A DNA stretch of 64,000 nucleotides from Candidatus Chryseobacterium colombiense (GTDB taxonomy: Bacteria > Bacteroidota > Bacteroidia > Flavobacteriales > Weeksellaceae). The translations under genes and the position numbers were made by a program. The stretch's first letter is position 1. Each line of letters starts with the position of its first letter. Below the pieces are notes generated by a model that saw nothing but the letters and a program-made list of their open reading frames with translations, had not been told where the DNA came from and searched no databases. The DNA is taken from the NCBI GenBank assembly GCA_029203185.1, contig CP119310.1, forward strand, positions 2,920,001 to 2,984,000, read 5' to 3'. Below are positions 49,536 to 59,496 of the stretch, piece after piece.

Positions 49536-51398
49536 TTAACGTCCTAAATAGACCAGTAAAACATTTATATCGGCAGGGGAAACACCACTTATTCTTCCTG
49601 CCTGAGCAATTGTTTTTGGTCTTACATTTGACATTTTTTGTTTCGCTTCGGCTGACAAACTTGAGATTTTTGTATAGTCAAAATCCTCCGGAATTTTAAT
49701 ATTTTCTAAACGATTTAGTTTGGCTACATTCTCTTTTTCCTTTTCTATATAACCTCTGTATTTAATATTAACTTCTGCTTGCTCTCTTACTTCATCATCA
49801 TAAGTGGAAGAAATCTCATTAATAAAGTCGATTCCATCAAGCTTTTCTAATGTCATATTTGGTCTTGTAAGGATTTGAGCTGCTCTGTAAGCCTGATCAA
49901 CCGGGCTGCTTTCTATACTTTCAAGAATAGGATTAATAACTCCTGGTTTTAAAGAGGTTTCTCGTAGGAAGTTCTCAAGTTCCTCACTTTTAGCTACTTT
50001 TTCGTTTACTCTTTGTAATCTGTCTTCTTTTGCCAACCCTAGATCAAAAGCCTTCTGAGTAAGTCTTATATCTGCGTTATCCTGTCTTAAAAGAAGTCTG
50101 TATTCTGCTCTGGAAGTAAACATTCTGTAAGGTTCTTCCGTTCCTTTTGTAATTAAATCATCAATTAAAACTCCAATATAAGCTTCATCTCTATTTAAGA
50201 TAAATTCATCTTTTTCTTTTACTTTATTGTGAGCATTAATCCCTGCAATCAGACCTTGTCCTGCTGCTTCTTCATAGCCAGTTGTACCGTTAATTTGCCC
50301 TGCAAAGTATAAATTATCGATCAGTTTTGTCTCTAAAGTATGCTTTAATTGAGTAGGAGGGAAGTAGTCATATTCAATAGCATAGCCAGGACGGAATACT
50401 TTTACATTTTCAAATCCCGGAATATGTTTCATTGCTTTGATCTGCACATCTTCAGGAAGGGAAGAACTGAAACCATTTACATAGATTTCTACGGTTTTCC
50501 AACCTTCCGGCTCTACGAATAACTGATGTCTGTTTCTTTCTGCAAAACGGTTGATTTTATCTTCAATACTAGGACAATATCTTGGTCCTAAACTCTGAAT
50601 TGTACCATTGAACATAGGACTTCTGTCAAATCCTTCACGTAAAATATCGTGTACGGTTTCGTTGGTATAAACAATATGACAACTTAATTGTTTGGTTAAC
50701 TTAGGCGTATCTAAATAGCTGAATTTTTGAGGATTTTCGTCTCCTTTCTGTTCTTCCATTTTAGAATAATCCAAGCTTCTTCCGTCTACTCTTGGTGGAG
50801 TACCTGTTTTCATTCTTCCTGCTTCAAATCCTAGGGAAACCAATTGTTCTGTGATTCCGAAAGCTCTAGGTTCTCCCATTCTTCCTCCTCCTAACTGCTT
50901 ATCTCCAACGTGGATCAAACCATTAAGAAAAGTACCGTTGGTAAGTACTACAGAACGTCCTTTTATCTCAATTCCCAATGAAGTTACTACACCTACTACC
51001 TTGTTATTCTCAACGATAAGTTGTTTTACCATATCCTGGAAGAAGTCCAGATTGGGAGTATTTTCTAATGCTAAACGCCATTCTTCTGCAAAAAGCATTC
51101 TGTCGTTTTGTGTTCTAGGAGACCACATTGCCGGACCTTTGGACAGGTTGAGCATTTTGAACTGTATAGCAGATTTGTCGGCTACAATTCCTGAATAACC
51201 ACCCATTGCATCGATTTCACGCACAATTTGTCCTTTCGCGATTCCACCCATCGCAGGGTTACAGCTCATCTGTCCGATAGTCTGCATATTCATTGTGATA
51301 AGCAGAGTCTTTGAACCCAGATTGGCTGCTGCAGCTGCTGCTTCACATCCTGCGTGACCGGCACCAACTACGATTACATCATATATTTCTGAAATCAT
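49536..51398 (-). CDS. mnmG: tRNA uridine-5-carboxymethylaminomethyl synthesis enzyme MnmG
   Basis: MnmG (GidA) uses FAD, with MnmE, to modify U34 of tRNA. The 620-residue protein begins with a dinucleotide loop VVGAGHAGCEAA (about residues 11-22). QMSCNPAMGGIAKG and VDGRSLDYSKMEEQ are family blocks, and the C-terminal part has the GRISGVSPADINVLLVYL end. It is of normal length. It is flanked by perfect parS palindromes at both ends. In many bacteria gidA/mnmG lies near oriC, which fits that arrangement. Confidence 0.97.
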   Translation of the reverse strand: MISEIYDVIVVGAGHAGCEAAAAAANLGSKTLLITMNMQTIGQMSCNPAMGGIAKGQIVREIDAMGGYSGIVADKSAIQFKMLNLSKGPAMWSPRTQNDRMLFAEEWRLALENTPNLDFFQDMVKQLIVENNKVVGVVTSLGIEIKGRSVVLTNGTFLNGLIHVGDKQLGGGRMGEPRAFGITEQLVSLGFEAGRMKTGTPPRVDGRSLDYSKMEEQKGDENPQKFSYLDTPKLTKQLSCHIVYTNETVHDILREGFDRSPMFNGTIQSLGPRYCPSIEDKINRFAERNRHQLFVEPEGWKTVEIYVNGFSSSLPEDVQIKAMKHIPGFENVKVFRPGYAIEYDYFPPTQLKHTLETKLIDNLYFAGQINGTTGYEEAAGQGLIAGINAHNKVKEKDEFILNRDEAYIGVLIDDLITKGTEEPYRMFTSRAEYRLLLRQDNADIRLTQKAFDLGLAKEDRLQRVNEKVAKSEELENFLRETSLKPGVINPILESIESSPVDQAYRAAQILTRPNMTLEKLDGIDFINEISSTYDDEVREQAEVNIKYRGYIEKEKENVAKLNRLENIKIPEDFDYTKISSLSAEAKQKMSNVRPKTIAQAGRISGVSPADINVLLVYLGR

Positions 51399-51444
51399 TT
51401 TATTATTGCTTGTTTTAAGCCTTAAATTTTAATCTTCTCTATAA

Positions 51445-51462
51445 ATGTTTCACGTGAAACAT
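51445..51462. other. parS site 2 (upstream of mnmG)
   Basis: The same 16-bp core, TGTTTCACGTGAAACA, is at 51446-51461 within an 18-bp palindrome, between mnmG and ybeY. Confidence 0.85.
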
Positions 51463-51516
51463 TGTTTTGAAATACGCGCTAAAATAGCTTGTATAGCGGT
51501 TTATTTAACTTTATTT

Positions 51517-51924
51517 TTAATTATATTTAGTTAAATAATAATCTTCTTTTGCCCGCATTCCTTTTTCTTCTTCCTCGGTTTTATCCTTATATCCGCAAAG
51601 GTGAAGAATACCGTGAGCTAAAACTCTTCTCAGTTCTTCTTCATAATCTTTGGATAGGGTAGAAGCGTTATCTGAAATGCGCTGCAAAGATACGAAAATC
51701 TCTCCGCTTATTGTTTTTCCTTTCACATAGTCGAAAGTGATGATGTCTGTATAGTAATCATGCTGCAGATAATCCTGATTTACCTTCAGCAGATATTCAT
51801 CGTCACAGAAGATATAATTAATTTCGCCAAGTTTTTTTCCTTCTGAAAGAATGATGTCTTTCAGCCAAGCTGTGTAGTCTGTATTTACAGATTCGGATAA
51901 GTTTTCGTAAAAGAATTGTATCAT
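51517..51924 (-). CDS. ybeY: rRNA maturation RNase YbeY
   Basis: YbeY is a metal-dependent endoribonuclease used in 16S rRNA maturation. The 135-residue protein has the zinc signature H-x3-H-x5-H region, here LAHGILHLCGYKDKTEEEE (the third ligand position reads as Asp/Lys and is less clear). DYLQHDYYTDIITFDY and SGEIFVSLQRI match the family core. It is four bases after the patatin gene stop, so they are probably co-transcribed. Confidence 0.92.
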   Translation of the reverse strand: MIQFFYENLSESVNTDYTAWLKDIILSEGKKLGEINYIFCDDEYLLKVNQDYLQHDYYTDIITFDYVKGKTISGEIFVSLQRISDNASTLSKDYEEELRRVLAHGILHLCGYKDKTEEEEKGMRAKEDYYLTKYN

Positions 51925-51928
51925 TGTT

Positions 51929-54088
51929 TTAAAACCAGTGTCCTAAAATAACACTGAATATACCTTTTTGATTATTTTTAAGTGAGTGACTAAAGTTGAT
52001 CTTTATTTGTCCGAAAGGAGATTTATAGCCTGCAGTAATTCCCAGAGAGCTATAATTTAACTTTACGGTGTCTTCAAAACTGATATCGTCTGAAAGATTT
52101 GCAAAAGAGAAATTTCCGCTGACAAAATAATTTTTATTAAACTTAAATTGAACATCATTGGAAATCAAAACTACATTATTGGTGTTCAGCTGAGCAAAAT
52201 TAAATCCTGCAAAGCTTTTAAAATTAACTACATTTTGTTCGAAAATTCCTCCCAGTCTGTATTGATAGTATTGAGGAAGATTTTCTCCAATTGTAATTCC
52301 TCCATATAAATTAAGACGATAGCTGAAGTATTTTGTTAAAGGGATATTGATTCTGATATCTGCTTTTACCTGAACCAGTCTTTTTTCTACTTCGGATTTT
52401 AATAAATCAATTACCTTACCTTCTGCATTAATGTAAATTCCGCGGGTAGGGAAGTCCTTATCATTTTGAGTGTCGCTTTTCAAAAAGATGTAAGGGTTCA
52501 GGAATCTATTATATCTTTTATTGGTTCCATTTGACTCTGCGACGAAATAATCGTGGCTTAATCCTCCTCCGATGGCAAATTTATCTTTCCATATCGATTG
52601 GATATATATTTCATTTCGGAGCCATTCCCATTTATCTACATCATAATTATTAATGTCTCTAAGTGTAAAGCTCATTCCTGACGAATAAATTCCCAAGCCG
52701 GGAATGTAGCCGTTATCTATAAAATAGTTTAAATAGTATCTTGGTTGATCTCCTACAACAACATCTAAGGAGAGATTGGTATTTTTAAATAAAAGACGTT
52801 TTGCAGAATAATTTAAAAGCAATCCTGTTTTGAAGATCTCATCATAATGCAATCCAAATTTCAAAAAATGTCTGGTTTCATCTTCTGTTACGTATAGCTT
52901 GAGGTAATTTGCGTTATTTTCAGTAACTATATCATAATTGATAAAACGGTAATTATTAGTTGCAACCAGCTTGTCAATTTTTTTATTGATGCTTCCGTAA
53001 GTTTCAAGAGAGGGGAGGCGTAATCCCATTTTCCCAAGAACGTAATTTTTACCGTAAATTCTACCTCCGTCAATAGAAATGCTGTCAATCTTATAGACGT
53101 TGGAATATATAGGGTTTATCTGCTGTCTGAGACGGTCAAACGGACGCTTGGGTAACTGGTCCAGAATATCTACATATTTCAAACCTTCTGCATAACCGCT
53201 ATCTAGGATCTTCTTTTTATCATCATAGCTTGTGGCAGTCATTCCTTTGAGGTCAGGTTTGATATTAATATCAGTATATTTATACTGCCTTCTGGTATCT
53301 TTTTTAATTCCGAAATCAATAACCTGATTTAAAATCGCTATAATGTTGTTTAAATCCTCTCTTTTTGACAGATCCTGGTTAAGGTCCACACCGATCACAA
53401 TATCGATTCCTTTGTCCTTTAAAGGCTTTGAAGGATAGTTTACGCTCATGGCTCCATCGATATAAATACTGTCTCCAATTTTTACGGGATCCATTAAAGA
53501 AGGAAAAGCTGAGCTTGCCATAATAGATTGTACCAAGTCTCCTTTTTCAAAAATCTGCATATCCCCACTTTCAAGATTAGTGGCTACACACATAAAAGGA
53601 ATCGGAAGTTTGGAGAAGTCATCAATATTCGAAACGTTCTTAAACAGTTCTTTCAGCAAGTAAACATTTTTTTGGCCGGTACTGATTGAAGAAGGAAGAG
53701 TGATTTTTCCGTTTTTTAACGGAATGGATAAAAGGTATTTATCAACGGATTTATTATAAAAAGTAGTTTCCTGACGTTTCGCTTTAGGATCCATGATTAA
53801 CGAATAGAAATCGGTATCCATCACAATCTTTTCAATTTCTTTTCCGGAATATCCTGAGGCATATAGACCTCCTACAATGGCTCCCATACTTGTTCCTGCA
53901 ATATAATCTACCTTTACTCCCAAGGAATCCAGTATTTTAAGTACACCCACATGAGAAAATCCTTTAGCTCCACCACCTGCAAGTGAAAGTCCAATTCTGG
54001 GATTCTTAGGAATCACTAAATCTTTCTTTACCTGAGACTGTATCAAAAGCAGCTGAAAAGCAAATAAAATGATCAGGAGTTTTCTCAT
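51929..54088 (-). CDS. Patatin-like phospholipase with outer-membrane barrel
   Basis: This 719-residue protein is a secreted patatin-type lipase fused to a surface-antigen-like barrel. The signal ends at LIQSQ (residue 19). GLSLAGGGAKGFSHVGVL supplies the oxyanion hole, GTSMGAIVGG the nucleophile Ser, and DGAMSVNYPS the catalytic Asp. A POTRA-like region follows (IDGGRIYGKNYVLGKMGL) and then a barrel of about 16 strands ending in VILGHWF. This is the PlpD-type architecture. It probably acts at the outer membrane or outside the cell. It is the middle gene of a murF-alr/patatin/ybeY run. Confidence 0.9.
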   Translation of the reverse strand: MRKLLIILFAFQLLLIQSQVKKDLVIPKNPRIGLSLAGGGAKGFSHVGVLKILDSLGVKVDYIAGTSMGAIVGGLYASGYSGKEIEKIVMDTDFYSLIMDPKAKRQETTFYNKSVDKYLLSIPLKNGKITLPSSISTGQKNVYLLKELFKNVSNIDDFSKLPIPFMCVATNLESGDMQIFEKGDLVQSIMASSAFPSLMDPVKIGDSIYIDGAMSVNYPSKPLKDKGIDIVIGVDLNQDLSKREDLNNIIAILNQVIDFGIKKDTRRQYKYTDINIKPDLKGMTATSYDDKKKILDSGYAEGLKYVDILDQLPKRPFDRLRQQINPIYSNVYKIDSISIDGGRIYGKNYVLGKMGLRLPSLETYGSINKKIDKLVATNNYRFINYDIVTENNANYLKLYVTEDETRHFLKFGLHYDEIFKTGLLLNYSAKRLLFKNTNLSLDVVVGDQPRYYLNYFIDNGYIPGLGIYSSGMSFTLRDINNYDVDKWEWLRNEIYIQSIWKDKFAIGGGLSHDYFVAESNGTNKRYNRFLNPYIFLKSDTQNDKDFPTRGIYINAEGKVIDLLKSEVEKRLVQVKADIRINIPLTKYFSYRLNLYGGITIGENLPQYYQYRLGGIFEQNVVNFKSFAGFNFAQLNTNNVVLISNDVQFKFNKNYFVSGNFSFANLSDDISFEDTVKLNYSSLGITAGYKSPFGQIKINFSHSLKNNQKGIFSVILGHWF

Positions 54089-54091
54089 AGC

Positions 54092-56539
54092 TTAATCTTT
54101 TATATAGATCCGTTTCACCCGAGGTGAAATAGAGGTTAAAACTTCATAGGTTATCGTTTTGCAGTAGCCTGCAAACTCTTTAAGACTCGGATATGAATTG
54201 AAAACAGTTACAGTATCTCCTTCTTTTACATTGGGAATTTGATCTATATTGATCATCATCATATCCATACAAATGCTTCCTACAATGGGTGCTAAAGTCT
54301 TATTTATACCAACATTTCCTACCTGGTTTCCAATGAGCCTTGGAATTCCATCTGCATATCCTACGGGAATAGTCGCTATTTTTGTTGTATGGTCGGTCTT
54401 AAATCGGCGGCTGTAGCCTACAGATTCTCCGCTTTCTACGATGGAAATCTGAGAAATAACCGTTTTAAAACTGACAACAGATCTTAATTGTTTTTGTATT
54501 TCACTGTTTGGTGATTCTCCTAGCATTCCAATCCCAATTCTTACCATATCATATTGATGATCGGTATAACTTGTTATTCCTGAGGAATTTAAAATATGTC
54601 GGATAGGAGTGTAGCCCAATTTTTCAATTAAATATCCTGAATTTTTCTCAAAGGTTTCCAGCTGGTGCATTGTAAATTCCTTTTCTTCAGGTATATCTGA
54701 AGACGAAAGATGACTGAAAATACTTTGAACTTTTAAATTTTTATGATGTAAAGTCTCGCTTAACTGATCTAACTCATAGTCTTTAAAACCAAGGCGATGC
54801 ATTCCGGTTTCCAGTTTGATATGAATCGGATATTTTTTATCATGGCCGGATTTCTGAAGAGCTTCATAAAATAATTCCAGAACCCTGAAACTATAGATTT
54901 CAGGTTCTAAATTATATTCTATTACCGTTTCATAACTATGCTGTTCTGGATTCATAACAACAATGGGCACTGTGATTCCTTTTTTACGGAGTTCTACACC
55001 TTCATCTACAAAAGCGACGCCCAGGTAATCAATATGATGGTGCTGTAAGAATTCTGAAATTTCATAACTTCCCAAACCATAAGAATTTGCCTTTACCATG
55101 GCCATCATTTTGGTTGTAGGTTTCAGTAAAGATTTATGATAGTTGATGTTATGTAAAATAGCATTTAAATTAATCTCTAAAACGGTATCATGCTTTCTGA
55201 GTTCAAGAATATCTTTAAGCTTTTCAATTTCAAATTTTCTGGCTCCCTTTAAGAGAATGATTTGATTTTCAATTTCTGTAATATGTTTACTTTCAATTAA
55301 TTCTTTAGTATTGATGAAAGTAAAAGTTTTGGCTTTAAATAATTCACTAAATTTTGATATTTCGGTTCCGATTAAAAATACGGAATCAAAATTTTGTTCA
55401 TTTACCAACTCAGAAACTTCTTCGTACAGTTCTTTGGAATTGGAATTAACGCCAACAATATCGGTGAGTACCAAAGATTTTTTTGGCTTATTGTATTCGT
55501 TTAAAAATTGAAGGGCGGTTTTTAAAGAATCCAGATCCAGATTAAAAGAATCATTAATGATAATATTTCCTTTAATTCCTTCGATGGCTTCAAGTCTCAT
55601 TTCAACGGCTTTTAGAGCGTTGATTTTTTCGACGATCTTTTGATTTTCGATTCCTAACTCCTTTAGGACTGTTACGAGCGCCAAAGCATTGGTTAACGTT
55701 GCTTCGTCTCTTTGATGAACCGGAAAAGAGATTTCTTCATCGAAATATTGTACAACAACATTTTCATCTTTTGAAATATTATTTTTAAAAGAGATCTGAT
55801 TGTTTTCTTTAAAGCCGTAAGAAATTAATTTTTTACTTGAGTATAATTCTTTTATTTTTTTATCAACCAATGAATTGTCACCATTATAAATGATAACTTC
55901 AGAATGTCTGAAAAGTTTTATTTTTTCATCAATGAGCTCCTCTTCCGACTTAAAATTGGCAAGATGGGCAGTTCCGATATGGGTCAGCAATCCGATCTGA
56001 GGATGGAAAATATATTCCAGTTTATCCATTTCATCCGGTTTGGAAATTCCAACTTCAAAAATTCCTAATTTATGGGAGGTATTGATTTGAAGTAGCGAAA
56101 GGGGAAGTCCAATCTGAGAATTAAAACTTTTTGGGCTTTTAACCGTAGGAAATTCATTCCACAAACATTGATACAGCCATTCTTTTAAAATCGTTTTTCC
56201 ATTACTCCCGGTTATTCCGATGGATTTTAAATGGGTGTTTTCAAAATGAAATTTAGCGAGTTTTTGAAGAAAATCCACAGAATTCTCTACAATAATCCAT
56301 GTTATATTCTTGAATTGATCATAAGTATGTTCAGAAATAATAACATTGATCCCTCTGTCAATAGCAGATTCAATGAACTTTTCACCCGAATTTTTATGGG
56401 TATTGATGGCAATAAATGCAGTGTTTTTTGTAGAATATATGATCCTGCTATCAAAAGCTATATTTTTGATAACTAATTCACCGTCTCCAATTATTTTAGA
56501 ATTGGTGATCTCTGCAATTTGATTTACTGTATAGTTCAT
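54092..56539 (-). CDS. MurF-alanine racemase fusion
   Basis: This protein of about 815 residues joins two cell-wall enzymes. The N-terminal half is MurF-like UDP-MurNAc-tripeptide D-Ala-D-Ala ligase with SIGITGSNGKTILKEWL and INDSFNLDLDSLKTAL. The C-terminal half is alanine racemase with MMAMVKANSYGLG (PLP Lys) and GIGMLGESPN. This fusion is common in Bacteroidota and would supply D-Ala beside its use. I chose the ATG at 56539 (MNYTVNQIAEIT). It is the first gene of the run that continues with patatin and ybeY. Confidence 0.93.
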   Translation of the reverse strand: MNYTVNQIAEITNSKIIGDGELVIKNIAFDSRIIYSTKNTAFIAINTHKNSGEKFIESAIDRGINVIISEHTYDQFKNITWIIVENSVDFLQKLAKFHFENTHLKSIGITGSNGKTILKEWLYQCLWNEFPTVKSPKSFNSQIGLPLSLLQINTSHKLGIFEVGISKPDEMDKLEYIFHPQIGLLTHIGTAHLANFKSEEELIDEKIKLFRHSEVIIYNGDNSLVDKKIKELYSSKKLISYGFKENNQISFKNNISKDENVVVQYFDEEISFPVHQRDEATLTNALALVTVLKELGIENQKIVEKINALKAVEMRLEAIEGIKGNIIINDSFNLDLDSLKTALQFLNEYNKPKKSLVLTDIVGVNSNSKELYEEVSELVNEQNFDSVFLIGTEISKFSELFKAKTFTFINTKELIESKHITEIENQIILLKGARKFEIEKLKDILELRKHDTVLEINLNAILHNINYHKSLLKPTTKMMAMVKANSYGLGSYEISEFLQHHHIDYLGVAFVDEGVELRKKGITVPIVVMNPEQHSYETVIEYNLEPEIYSFRVLELFYEALQKSGHDKKYPIHIKLETGMHRLGFKDYELDQLSETLHHKNLKVQSIFSHLSSSDIPEEKEFTMHQLETFEKNSGYLIEKLGYTPIRHILNSSGITSYTDHQYDMVRIGIGMLGESPNSEIQKQLRSVVSFKTVISQISIVESGESVGYSRRFKTDHTTKIATIPVGYADGIPRLIGNQVGNVGINKTLAPIVGSICMDMMMINIDQIPNVKEGDTVTVFNSYPSLKEFAGYCKTITYEVLTSISPRVKRIYIKD

Positions 56540-56682
56540 TGGTGCCCTTTCTGCTGTATTTTGTGTTTGGTTTTGCCTGCCAATTATAAAGTACTTATTT
56601 AAAAACAACTTACGATAAGTTGTTTTGTACTGTCATATTCAACAAAATTTATTTGATAAATTAAATTTTAATCTGGTCTAAT

Positions 56683-57276
56683 TTAACTATTTTTCTTCTT
56701 AGAAAGTACTTCATCAATAAAAACACGACGGCTTACTGCTTCATAACTTTCTGTTTCGCCTAATTCAACTAAATTATCGCCTTGAGAAATTCTCATGGAA
56801 TAATTAGCGAGATTGCCGGTTCTCTTGCAAATAGCATGCACTTTTGTTACATATTCTGCCGTTGCCATCAGATTAGGCATCGGTCCGAACGGACGCCCCA
56901 AAAAATCCATATCCAATCCGGCAATAACGACTCTTATCCCGCTATTGGCCAACTGATTGGCTACATCTACAATCCCCTCATCAAAAAACTGTGCTTCATC
57001 TATTCCGATTACATCACAATTGGAAGCCAACAAAAGAATTTCGTTGGGATTTTCTACTGGTGTGCTTCGTATTTTATTCTGATTGTGAGAAATTACGTCC
57101 TCTTCAGAATAACGAGTATCCAGTTTTGGTTTAAAAATTTCCACATTTTGCCCCGCCATTTCTGCCCTTCTAAGCCTTCGGATCAACTCTTCGGTTTTTC
57201 CGGAAAACATTGAGCCACAAATAACTTCCATCCAACCGCTTTGTTTGGAGTGATTAATTGTATTTTCTAAAAACAT
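56683..57276 (-). CDS. tdk: Thymidine kinase
   Basis: Thymidine kinase salvages thymidine to dTMP. The 197-residue type II enzyme has the P-loop GSMFSGKTEELIRR, DEAQFFDE, and GLDMDFLGRPFGPM, with the lasso region near the C-terminus. The usual zinc ligands are mostly replaced (AICKRTGN in place of C-x-x-C, and no late Cys), which I recall as normal for Bacteroidota members. A weak TAnnTTTG match (TACTTTTG) lies 30 bp upstream. Confidence 0.93.
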   Translation of the reverse strand: MFLENTINHSKQSGWMEVICGSMFSGKTEELIRRLRRAEMAGQNVEIFKPKLDTRYSEEDVISHNQNKIRSTPVENPNEILLLASNCDVIGIDEAQFFDEGIVDVANQLANSGIRVVIAGLDMDFLGRPFGPMPNLMATAEYVTKVHAICKRTGNLANYSMRISQGDNLVELGETESYEAVSRRVFIDEVLSKKKNS

Positions 57277-57337
57277 TTGTTAAATTAGCCGTATATTTTT
57301 AAGATCAAAAGTAAGCAATTTTAATAAGATTCTTAAT

Positions 57338-58813
57338 ATGCAGAATATCCAAGATTTAAAGGAAAAAATTTTTTTTGAATCCAAGAATATCATTGATATT
57401 TTGGAGAAAATAAATAATGTAGACGAATTACTTTCTAAGCAGGATCTTGTGGATGAACTTGCCAACAGAATTTCCTTTTTAAGATTGCTTGAAAAGAATA
57501 TGGAGTATTTTATTAATGAAAATACCCCTCATATTTCAGAAAATAATAATCATAACAGCAGTGAAATTATTGAAGAGGAGGCTATTTTCAATAATGAGCT
57601 GAATGAAATAGACGAAAAAGAAAAAAATTTCACAGAAAATATTGAAGAAGAAGAGGCTATTTTTAATAATCAGCTCAATCAAATTACTGAAAATGATTAC
57701 CACGAAAATATCGTAAGTTTTATAGGTGAAAACCTTGAACCTAAAGATGCAAATAAAGAAAGCCTTACTTCTACATATGACCAGGAAACACCGGAGGAAA
57801 CTGTTTATAATGAACAATTGAAAGAAATCGAAGAAAACAGTCTTTCGGAATATCACGAGAGTGCTTTGGATTTTGTAGATGAAGAAAGAATTCTAGCAGA
57901 AGCAAAACCTGATGATGCAGATGATATTTCAGAGGAAATGTTTGATCAGAAAGTTACCGAGGAAGAAGCTATTTTCAATAATCAACTGAATGAAATTGAT
58001 GAATCTGAAAATACATATCATGAAGAAGAAAAGAATTTTGCTGAGCATGGAAGTCAGATAATAAGCCATGAATCTCCTGGAATTACAGAAACGATTCCAA
58101 GTATGTTTGATACAGATATCTATGAGGAAGAAGAAGAGATTCTGATTGAGGAGGAGCAGTATCTGGTTTCAAATGTAGCTATAGAGCAGGGAGAAATGAT
58201 CATGGAAACTTCCAATGTAGAAAATATTCTGACGGAAATTAAGCATGACGATTTATCATCGGAAGAGGAAAAGGAGGAAGTAATTGTTGAAGAAGAGAAC
58301 AAGAGGGGTAAAATAGTAGATTTTGAAACACCTTCTCCTGTAACGGAAAAAGAAAAACCGGCATCAGATGAAAGTTTTGAAAATCTGGAAAAATATCATC
58401 AGGACAAAAAAATAAGATTGGCCAACATCAGAGGTCTAAAAGCCGTACAAACGCTTTTTGATGATGATCATCTGGAAACGCCTGAAAATCTTGATGAAAA
58501 ACCTAAGGAGATACAGAAAGAAGATACCGGAAGCCTGTTGAAAACAAACATTTCAACAGAATATATGGAAAAAGAAAAAGAGAAATCAAAGCCTGAATTT
58601 AAACTGGATTTAAATGACAGAATTGCTTTTTCAAAAATGCTATTCGGAGGAAGTCAGTCTGAACTAAATGAAGTGGTTGCAGATCTGAACAGCTTCAAAA
58701 ATCTGGAAGAGGCAAAGGAATATCTGAGTGATCTTTACTATGATAAGAAATGGGAAAAGGTGGATGAATACGCTCAGAGACTATGGGTATTGGTAGAAAA
58801 TAAATTTTTATAA
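57338..58813 (+). CDS. Acidic repeat-containing hypothetical protein
   Basis: This 491-residue cytoplasmic protein is strongly acidic. Four copies of an EEEAIFNN-x-LN-x-I motif occur in the first half (coding positions near 57572, 57644, 57788 and 57952; one copy is diverged as EETVYNEQLKEI). A Glu-rich linker follows. The last 70 residues form a conserved helical domain, LNDRIAFSKMLFGG, FKNLEEAKEYL and KKWEKVDEYAQRLW, which I have seen in flavobacterial proteins of unknown role. No signal peptide is present. It lies directly upstream of rsmI with a two-base gap. Confidence 0.8.
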   Translation: MQNIQDLKEKIFFESKNIIDILEKINNVDELLSKQDLVDELANRISFLRLLEKNMEYFINENTPHISENNNHNSSEIIEEEAIFNNELNEIDEKEKNFTENIEEEEAIFNNQLNQITENDYHENIVSFIGENLEPKDANKESLTSTYDQETPEETVYNEQLKEIEENSLSEYHESALDFVDEERILAEAKPDDADDISEEMFDQKVTEEEAIFNNQLNEIDESENTYHEEEKNFAEHGSQIISHESPGITETIPSMFDTDIYEEEEEILIEEEQYLVSNVAIEQGEMIMETSNVENILTEIKHDDLSSEEEKEEVIVEEENKRGKIVDFETPSPVTEKEKPASDESFENLEKYHQDKKIRLANIRGLKAVQTLFDDDHLETPENLDEKPKEIQKEDTGSLLKTNISTEYMEKEKEKSKPEFKLDLNDRIAFSKMLFGGSQSELNEVVADLNSFKNLEEAKEYLSDLYYDKKWEKVDEYAQRLWVLVENKFL

Positions 58814-58815
58814 TT

Positions 58816-59490
58816 TTGAGCGGAATTCTTTATTTTGTTCCGACCCCCGTCGGAAATTTGGAAGATATGACTTTCAGAGCAGTAAACGTACTGAAAGAAA
58901 TTGATTATATTTTATGTGAAGACACTAGAACTTCCGGAATTTTATTAAAACATTTCGAGATTTCTAAGCCTTTGAAATCTTATCATTTGCATAATGAGCA
59001 TCAGGCTACCGAAAAAGTGATTACAGACCTTAAAAGCGGTCAGAATATTGCTATTATTACGGATGCAGGAACTCCCGGAATTTCAGATCCGGGATATTTG
59101 TTGGCAAAAGCAGGATCAGATCATAATATTGAAATGATTTGCCTCCCGGGAGCAACAGCTTTTGTGCCGGCTTTGGTGGTTTCAGGACTTCCGAATAATG
59201 AGTTTTTATTTGCAGGTTTTTTACCTCAAAAAAAAGGAAGGCAAACCAAACTTAAGCAGCTTGCAGAAGAAAAAAAGACGATCGTTTTATACGAAAGTCC
59301 GCATAAGATAAACACCACTCTGGAGCAGATTAAAGAATTTTTTGGTGAAGAGACCAAAGTAAGTTTAAGCCGTGAAATTTCGAAAAAATTCGAAGAAACT
59401 AAAAGAGGGACAATCAATGAATTAATTGAGTTCTCCAAAACGAAAACTTTAAAGGGAGAAATTGTTCTTATTGTAAATAATGCTATTTAA
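58816..59490 (+). CDS. rsmI: 16S rRNA (cytidine-1402-2'-O)-methyltransferase RsmI
   Basis: RsmI methylates C1402 of 16S rRNA using SAM. The 224-residue protein has YFVPTPVGNLEDMTFRA, LCEDTRTSGILL and ITDAGTPGISDPGYLL, all typical. PGATAFVPALVVSGLPNNEFLFAGFLP is the substrate side. The start codon is TTG, since no ATG lies in the right place. It is two bases after the acidic repeat gene and six before the WG-repeat gene. Confidence 0.95.
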   Translation: MSGILYFVPTPVGNLEDMTFRAVNVLKEIDYILCEDTRTSGILLKHFEISKPLKSYHLHNEHQATEKVITDLKSGQNIAIITDAGTPGISDPGYLLAKAGSDHNIEMICLPGATAFVPALVVSGLPNNEFLFAGFLPQKKGRQTKLKQLAEEKKTIVLYESPHKINTTLEQIKEFFGEETKVSLSREISKKFEETKRGTINELIEFSKTKTLKGEIVLIVNNAI

Positions 59491-59496
59491 TTTTAA

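Noticed and set aside
56683..57276. Loss of zinc ligands in thymidine kinase as a defect
   Set aside because: The same CxRTGN form is, from memory, usual in Bacteroidota thymidine kinases.
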